Source: Runella aurantiaca (GTDB taxonomy: Bacteria; Bacteroidota; Bacteroidia; Cytophagales; Spirosomataceae). Taken from it: a DNA stretch of 64,000 bases. A program made the position numbers and the translations under genes. The DNA is taken from contig NZ_QPIW01000015.1 of NCBI RefSeq assembly GCF_003339505.1, positions 94,231 through 158,230 on the forward strand. Direction: 5' to 3'. Below, piece after piece: positions 59,770 through 64,000 of the stretch (positions within the stretch are counted from its first letter, which is position 1; each line of letters opens with the position of its first letter). The notes under the pieces are model-generated. The model did no database searches, was not told the DNA's origin, and saw nothing but the letters and a program-made list of their open reading frames with translations.

Positions 59770-60969
59770 CTATGAAGTCGACGGTTGTTTGAGGATAATC
59801 CTGAAGGTCGTTCCTTTTCCTACTTCCGAATTTTTGACAAACAATTTTCCCCCGTGGTATTCTTCAATAATACGTTTGGCCAGAGTCAACCCCAAGCCCC
59901 AACCTCTTTTTTTGGTACTTATTCCCGGCTTAAATACTTTCTGCCAGTTTCCTCTCGAAATCCCTTTCCCAGTATCGCTGATATCAATGGCTATTTCTTG
60001 CTTGTTCAACACAAATATTCGCACTTTAAGCGCACCGACGCCCGTCATGGCATCAACGGCGTTTTTACAGATATTTTCAATCACCCATTCAAACAGGTTT
60101 CGGTTGATATTCATTTGACGCTCTTCGGGCAGGTCATTCACAAACGTAACTTTTACTTTGGTTGAAATTCGTCGTTTGAGATAATCTAAAAAGGTTGAAA
60201 CTACCTCTGATACATTTTCGTATTTCATGGCGGGCGTTGAACCGATGCTGGAAAAGCGCGTAGTAATCATTTCCAAGCGTTTTACGTCCTTCTCAATCTC
60301 ACCAGTATATTCATCGGGATAACGTTCGGGGTCGGTCCGAAAAAACTCCACCCATCCCATTAGAGAGGCAATCGGCGTTCCTAACTGATGCGCCGTTTCT
60401 TTTGCCAATCCTACCCAAACGCGGTTTTGTTCGGCGGTACGCGATGCACTGAACACCAGATATGCGAGGAATCCCAGCACCAATAAGCTCAACAACTGAA
60501 CATAAGGATAGTACCTCATTTGTACCAATAATGACGAATCACTGAAATAAATGTACTGTTTCGTACCAGCCACATCCACTTCAATCGGCGGATGTTCATC
60601 TTTCATTTCTTCGAAGGCTTCAATGAGTAACTTTTGTTTTTCTGATGGGTAGTGCGCAGGCAAATCCAGGTTAGTGCCGTCGATGGGCACTTTGTCCTCT
60701 CCCACCAAAATAGTAGGGATGCGACTTTGAAAAATATTGTCTTTTACAACTTCAAACAGAAAAGTATAATCTTCCGTAATCGAGTGATTGGCCGAATATT
60801 CAATCAATTGGGCATATAAAGTCAACTGTCTTTTTTCTCGGGCATCTACGTTTTCAACAATATTGTAGGTATAGATAATGGAAGCGATGCCAATCAAAGC
60901 TAGATTGATTCCGATAAAAATTTGATAAAGATTCTTTTGACTGTAAATGTCGATTGCAGGTAGCTTCAT
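59770..60969 (-). CDS. Sensor histidine kinase
   Basis: A 399-residue membrane kinase. TM1 is at about 16-36 and TM2 at about 158-176, with a roughly 120-residue periplasmic sensor region. The HisKA motif has the phosphorylated His in AKETAHQLGTPIASLMGWVE (about 194). The ATPase domain has the N box ENICKNAVDAM (about 298-308), DISDTGKGIS and KKRGWGLGLTLAKRIIEEYH. No response regulator or other partner gene is adjacent, so it is an orphan. The ATG at 60969 is used; the open frame starts at a TTG six codons upstream. Confidence 0.9.
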   Translation of the reverse strand: MKLPAIDIYSQKNLYQIFIGINLALIGIASIIYTYNIVENVDAREKRQLTLYAQLIEYSANHSITEDYTFLFEVVKDNIFQSRIPTILVGEDKVPIDGTNLDLPAHYPSEKQKLLIEAFEEMKDEHPPIEVDVAGTKQYIYFSDSSLLVQMRYYPYVQLLSLLVLGFLAYLVFSASRTAEQNRVWVGLAKETAHQLGTPIASLMGWVEFFRTDPERYPDEYTGEIEKDVKRLEMITTRFSSIGSTPAMKYENVSEVVSTFLDYLKRRISTKVKVTFVNDLPEERQMNINRNLFEWVIENICKNAVDAMTGVGALKVRIFVLNKQEIAIDISDTGKGISRGNWQKVFKPGISTKKRGWGLGLTLAKRIIEEYHGGKLFVKNSEVGKGTTFRIILKQPSTS

Positions 60970-60987
60970 AGCATTGATAAGACGCAA

Positions 60988-61379
60988 AGGTTTTTATAAA
61001 AATACATTGAAAATGGCGAAAACACCTTTGGCCCTTTGATTAATTTAGAATGAGTATAAATTATGGCGTCTAATTTCAATCACGCATCTAATTTTTGGGA
61101 GAATGCGTACGTACAATCAAACGATGGCATAAAATTAAAATTACAGACATTCTTTTGATTAATCAAAGCTTGGTGATGCACCTCTTCAGTTTCCAAAATA
61201 TGACTTTAATCATATTACAAACTTCCAAAGGTCATCTTACGCATTCTCAACTAATCAGATATTGCCAAGGAATTACGGCCAATAATTTATAATCTTTCTA
61301 AATTACTAAGTAGGCGCATTTTAATTCTTTGAAATAGGTTTTTGAAATAACTTTGTAGACTTTTTGTTAGGCAAGTGAC
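60988..61379. other. 392-bp gap between histidine kinase and hemA
   Basis: No intact gene is supported. A TTG-started frame at 61095-61292 has a faint resemblance to a LytTR DNA-binding domain (KIKITDILLI, then LFSFQNMTLIILQTSK) but stops early. The hemA -7 box is near the right end. Confidence 0.45.
61348..61355 (+). promoter_or_regulatory. Bacteroidota -7 box upstream of hemA
   Basis: TAACTTTG matches TAnnTTTG, 24 bp before the hemA ATG, giving a very short leader. A TTTG lies only 16 bp upstream, closer than the usual 19-21. Confidence 0.45.
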
Positions 61380-62651
61380 ATGGAATCATTACAGTTTAGA
61401 AGTATAGGCATTTCGTACAAAACCGCTCCCCTCGAAATCCGGGAGCAAATTGCATTAAACGAAGACGAAGCGAAAGCTTTGATGTTGAAAGTGCAGGAAT
61501 TTTTTGGTGGTTCAGACATCTTGGTGGTTTCAACCTGTAACCGCACGGAAATCTATTACAACGCACCTCAGGATTTCAACGTAGCCATTGCCAAGTTACT
61601 TCTGATTGAAAAAGGCCTCATCAATACCGAAGCCTATCTCCCCTATTTCACTTTTTACGCTTCTCAAGATGCTGCCGCACGGCATTTATTTGAAGTAGCC
61701 ACGGGCTTGCACTCGCAGGTAGTGGGTGACATGCAGATTCCCAATCAAGTCAAACACGCATACCAATGGTCGGTTGATTTGGGCATGGCGGGACCGTTTT
61801 TGCACCGATTATTGCACACAATTTTCTTTGCCAACAAGCGCGTAGCCCAAGAAACATCTTTCCGAGATGGTGCCGCTTCGACTTCGTATGTTGCGGTAGA
61901 GCTGATTGAGCACGTCACTACTTTAAAAGAAAACCCTTCCATTTTGGTCGTGGGTGTGGGTGAAATCGGAACGGATGTTTGTCGCAATTTGAAAGAAAAG
62001 AAATACACAAATATAAAGGTTATCAACCGTACCCGCGCCAAGGCCGAACAACTCGCCCTCGAACTCGGATTTGAAGTAGGAGATTTTGAAAATGTAGAGG
62101 AGGAAATCCGTAAAGCAGACGTGGTCATCTCTTCGATTCAGCGCGACGAACCTTTTATTACCAAAGAACTTCTCCGTAAACAATCCCTGTATTCATTCAA
62201 ATACCTGATTGACTTATCGGTACCGCGCAGCGTAGCGATAGACGCCGAACAGGTTCCTGGGGTGATTGTATATAACATTGATAATATTCAGCAACGCGCC
62301 AACGAAGCACTCAGCCGCCGTTTGGCTTCTATCCCACAGGTCGAGTCCATCATTACGCAAGCCTTGGATGAGTTTGGAGATTGGTCGAAAGAGATGGTTG
62401 TTTCTCCGACAATCCAAAAGCTAAAAAATGCGTTGGAGCAAATTCGGCAAGAAGAATTGGCTCGTTATATGAAGTCAATGAACGAAGATGAGGCTGCAAA
62501 AGTGGATAAAATCACGTCGAGTATGATGCAGAAAATCCTCAAGCTGCCCGTTCTTCAGCTCAAAGCGGCCTGTAAGCGCGGAGAAGCCGAAACGCTCATT
62601 GACGTGCTCAATGATTTATTTAATCTGGAGCAACAGCCTGAGCGCAAATAA
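61380..62651 (+). CDS. hemA: Glutamyl-tRNA reductase
   Basis: A 423-residue enzyme for the first committed step of C5 tetrapyrrole synthesis, reducing glutamyl-tRNA to glutamate-1-semialdehyde. The catalytic cysteine lies in VVSTCNRTEIYY (about 52-63). GDMQIPNQVKHAY and HRLLHTIFFANKRV follow, then the NADPH domain (VVGVGEIGTDVCRNL) and a C-terminal dimerisation helix bundle. It shows that heme is made by the C5 route. Its ATG follows a -7 box closely, and downstream it converges with a P1 peptidase gene with an 11-bp gap. Confidence 0.95.
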   Translation: MESLQFRSIGISYKTAPLEIREQIALNEDEAKALMLKVQEFFGGSDILVVSTCNRTEIYYNAPQDFNVAIAKLLLIEKGLINTEAYLPYFTFYASQDAAARHLFEVATGLHSQVVGDMQIPNQVKHAYQWSVDLGMAGPFLHRLLHTIFFANKRVAQETSFRDGAASTSYVAVELIEHVTTLKENPSILVVGVGEIGTDVCRNLKEKKYTNIKVINRTRAKAEQLALELGFEVGDFENVEEEIRKADVVISSIQRDEPFITKELLRKQSLYSFKYLIDLSVPRSVAIDAEQVPGVIVYNIDNIQQRANEALSRRLASIPQVESIITQALDEFGDWSKEMVVSPTIQKLKNALEQIRQEELARYMKSMNEDEAAKVDKITSSMMQKILKLPVLQLKAACKRGEAETLIDVLNDLFNLEQQPERK

Positions 62652-62662
62652 GCCAGCGCTGC

Positions 62663-63793
62663 TTATTTTACCTTTCCGTACTTTTTCATAATTTCTACCA
62701 CTTTCTGCACAGGAAGGGCCTCTATGGTGTGCCCTTGGTAACCTTTTGTCGTTTTGGCCATCAATAATGAATTAAGGATGGCTTCTTCGGTTGCTTCAAT
62801 CACAGCCAAAAACAAGGGCGAAGTATCGTCATTTCGAAGCAATTTTTGCTCTTCAAATTTTGACTTCGAATCGTGCGGAATGGTATAAGCCGTTGAAAAT
62901 GCAATGACATAATCGCCGCTTCCGTTGGCCATGATTCCCCCCGTTTTGCCCAAGCCGATCAAGGCTCGTTTTGCCATACGCTTCAGATTTCGGGCGTCCA
63001 AAGGTGCATCGGTGGCTACGACAATCATGCATGAGCCATCGCCAGATTTATCAAGGGTTTCTTTGAAAGAATACTTACCAAGTTCTACGCCTACGGGTAC
63101 CCCAGCCACTTCTAGTACACCCCCAAAATTGGTTTGAACCAACACACCTACCGTGTATCCACCCAACAGGGCAGGAAGTTTTCGGGAAGAAGTACCGATG
63201 CCGCCTTTCCATCCAAAACACACGGTTCCCGTACCAGCCCCCACGTTCCCTTCTTCCACGCTGCCAGAGGTAGCCGTTTGCAAAGCCTTTATCACATCTG
63301 CCTGTTTTACATGCCGCCCTCTGATATCATTTAAGTAACTATCGTTGGTTTCTCCCACAATCGGATTGACCGAACGGACATTTTCATTGCCTTTTTGGGT
63401 TAAAGTCCAATCGACCAGCGCGGCGGCGGCCGTCGAAACATTTAAGGTGTTGGTCAAGACGATGGGAGTTTCGATATTTCCCAATTCAGCCACTTGGCTA
63501 TAACCAGCGAGTTTTCCGAATCCGTTTCCTAATTCAATGGCAGCGGGGATTTTTTGTTGAAACATATTACCGTCGTGCGGTAATATAACCGTCGCTCCCG
63601 TACGTATACTATCTCCCACATTCAGCGTGGTTTGACCAACTTTCACCCCTGCCACATCCGTAATGGCATTTAACTTACCCGTTGGCAGTATTCCTATTTT
63701 TACCCCAAGGTCGCGAAGACGTTTGTTTTGGGTAAAAGTAGCATGGTGGATTCCAACGACCAATCCTATCAAGAGGGCATAATGGCGAGTCAT
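62663..63793 (-). CDS. P1/DmpA-family peptidase, exported
   Basis: A 376-residue self-cleaving N-terminal nucleophile hydrolase. A signal peptide (MTRHYALLIGLVVGIHHATF) precedes the DmpA/BapA core: VGQTTLNVGDSIRTGATVIL, NTLNVSTAAAALVDW, VGAGTGTVCFGWKGGIGTSS and the Gly-Ser autoprocessing site in SGDGSCMIVVATDAPL (Ser about 254). The Ser becomes the N-terminal nucleophile. Relatives are aminopeptidases or beta-peptidyl peptidases; specificity here is unknown. The ATG at 63793 is used in place of a TTG nine codons upstream. Confidence 0.9.
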   Translation of the reverse strand: MTRHYALLIGLVVGIHHATFTQNKRLRDLGVKIGILPTGKLNAITDVAGVKVGQTTLNVGDSIRTGATVILPHDGNMFQQKIPAAIELGNGFGKLAGYSQVAELGNIETPIVLTNTLNVSTAAAALVDWTLTQKGNENVRSVNPIVGETNDSYLNDIRGRHVKQADVIKALQTATSGSVEEGNVGAGTGTVCFGWKGGIGTSSRKLPALLGGYTVGVLVQTNFGGVLEVAGVPVGVELGKYSFKETLDKSGDGSCMIVVATDAPLDARNLKRMAKRALIGLGKTGGIMANGSGDYVIAFSTAYTIPHDSKSKFEEQKLLRNDDTSPLFLAVIEATEEAILNSLLMAKTTKGYQGHTIEALPVQKVVEIMKKYGKVK

Positions 63794-64000
63794 TTTGAGG
63801 TAATATTTTTTCGTGAACAAAGGTCTTGTTTGTTAAATATCGAGTATTTAGGGTACGATACAAACGAAGAATGTACTAAAGCCGAAGATATTTTGTAACT
63901 ATCTGATTATAGGATATTTGGATGTCAATCCATCGAATCATTATTTCAATATATTCAGTGCATAAGCGTATAAAATTATCATTTGCGTTTTTGAGACCTC
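63794..64000. other. Right end of window, no gene seen
   Basis: The last 207 bases are AT-rich and contain no supported frame, RNA or exact -7 box. They probably hold the promoter of the P1 peptidase gene. Confidence 0.4.

Overview
The window looks like chromosomal DNA of a gliding Bacteroidota of the order Cytophagales, probably a Runella- or Spirosoma-like member of the Spirosomataceae. That placement is an inference. It rests on a GldG gliding protein, a type IX secretion sorting domain, promoters of the Bacteroidota form TTTG-N20-TAnnTTTG with weak ribosome-binding sites, an isolated atpD-atpC pair, and Bacteroidota-specific families (a zinc-type TonB receptor with its lipoprotein partner, a NagB/PIG-L fusion, DUF1800/DUF1501). 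No rRNA, tRNA, CRISPR array, intact insertion sequence or prophage was seen.

Positions 1-21118 form a minus-strand surface-polysaccharide cluster. Read in its direction of transcription it holds a six-SLBB outer-membrane export protein, a Wzz-like chain-length protein, an ABC-2 permease and a Wzt ATPase with a C-terminal sugar-binding domain. Then come a DegT aminotransferase, a GT-C-like membrane protein, a WbqC protein and a NeuD-like acyltransferase. After these come a GT2, two GT4, a second GT-C-like protein, two paralogous DxD-type transferases, two more GT4 and an acyltransferase-3 protein cut by the window edge. The ATPase and permease indicate export of a preassembled chain. A strong hairpin plus U8 at 12086-12117 and a -7 box at 3153-3160 suggest the cluster is several transcription units. 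A palindrome ACTTTG-N5-CAAAGT occurs twice before the last gene and once upstream of the first.

Positions 21553-38755 hold housekeeping and accessory genes: parE, gldG, a DUF486 protein, the NagB/PIG-L fusion, cutC, the DUF1800/DUF1501 pair, a MORN-type protein, a predicted zinc-uptake unit (Zur-like box, ZnuD-like receptor, lipoprotein), queA, ispD and meaB.

Positions 38761-47307 hold a secreted protein with a cohesin-like domain, an M43 metalloprotease with a dockerin-like end, mtgA, hemW, an OmpA protein, a truncated gene remnant, a ribbon-helix-helix protein and an SPFH protein. Positions 47559-63793 hold lysS, a 2Fe-2S reductase, a cysteine desulfurase, a YheT-type hydrolase, an FMN reductase, an ECF sigma factor with a probable dual-membrane-spanning anti-sigma factor, a NapH-like Fe-S membrane protein, atpD-atpC, a histidine kinase, hemA and a P1 peptidase.

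The strongest candidates for unusual biology are the ECF sigma/anti-sigma beta-barrel pair (53839-55973), the shared operator linking the two ends of the polysaccharide cluster, the Zur-like zinc unit, and the neighbouring cohesin-like and dockerin-like secreted proteins.
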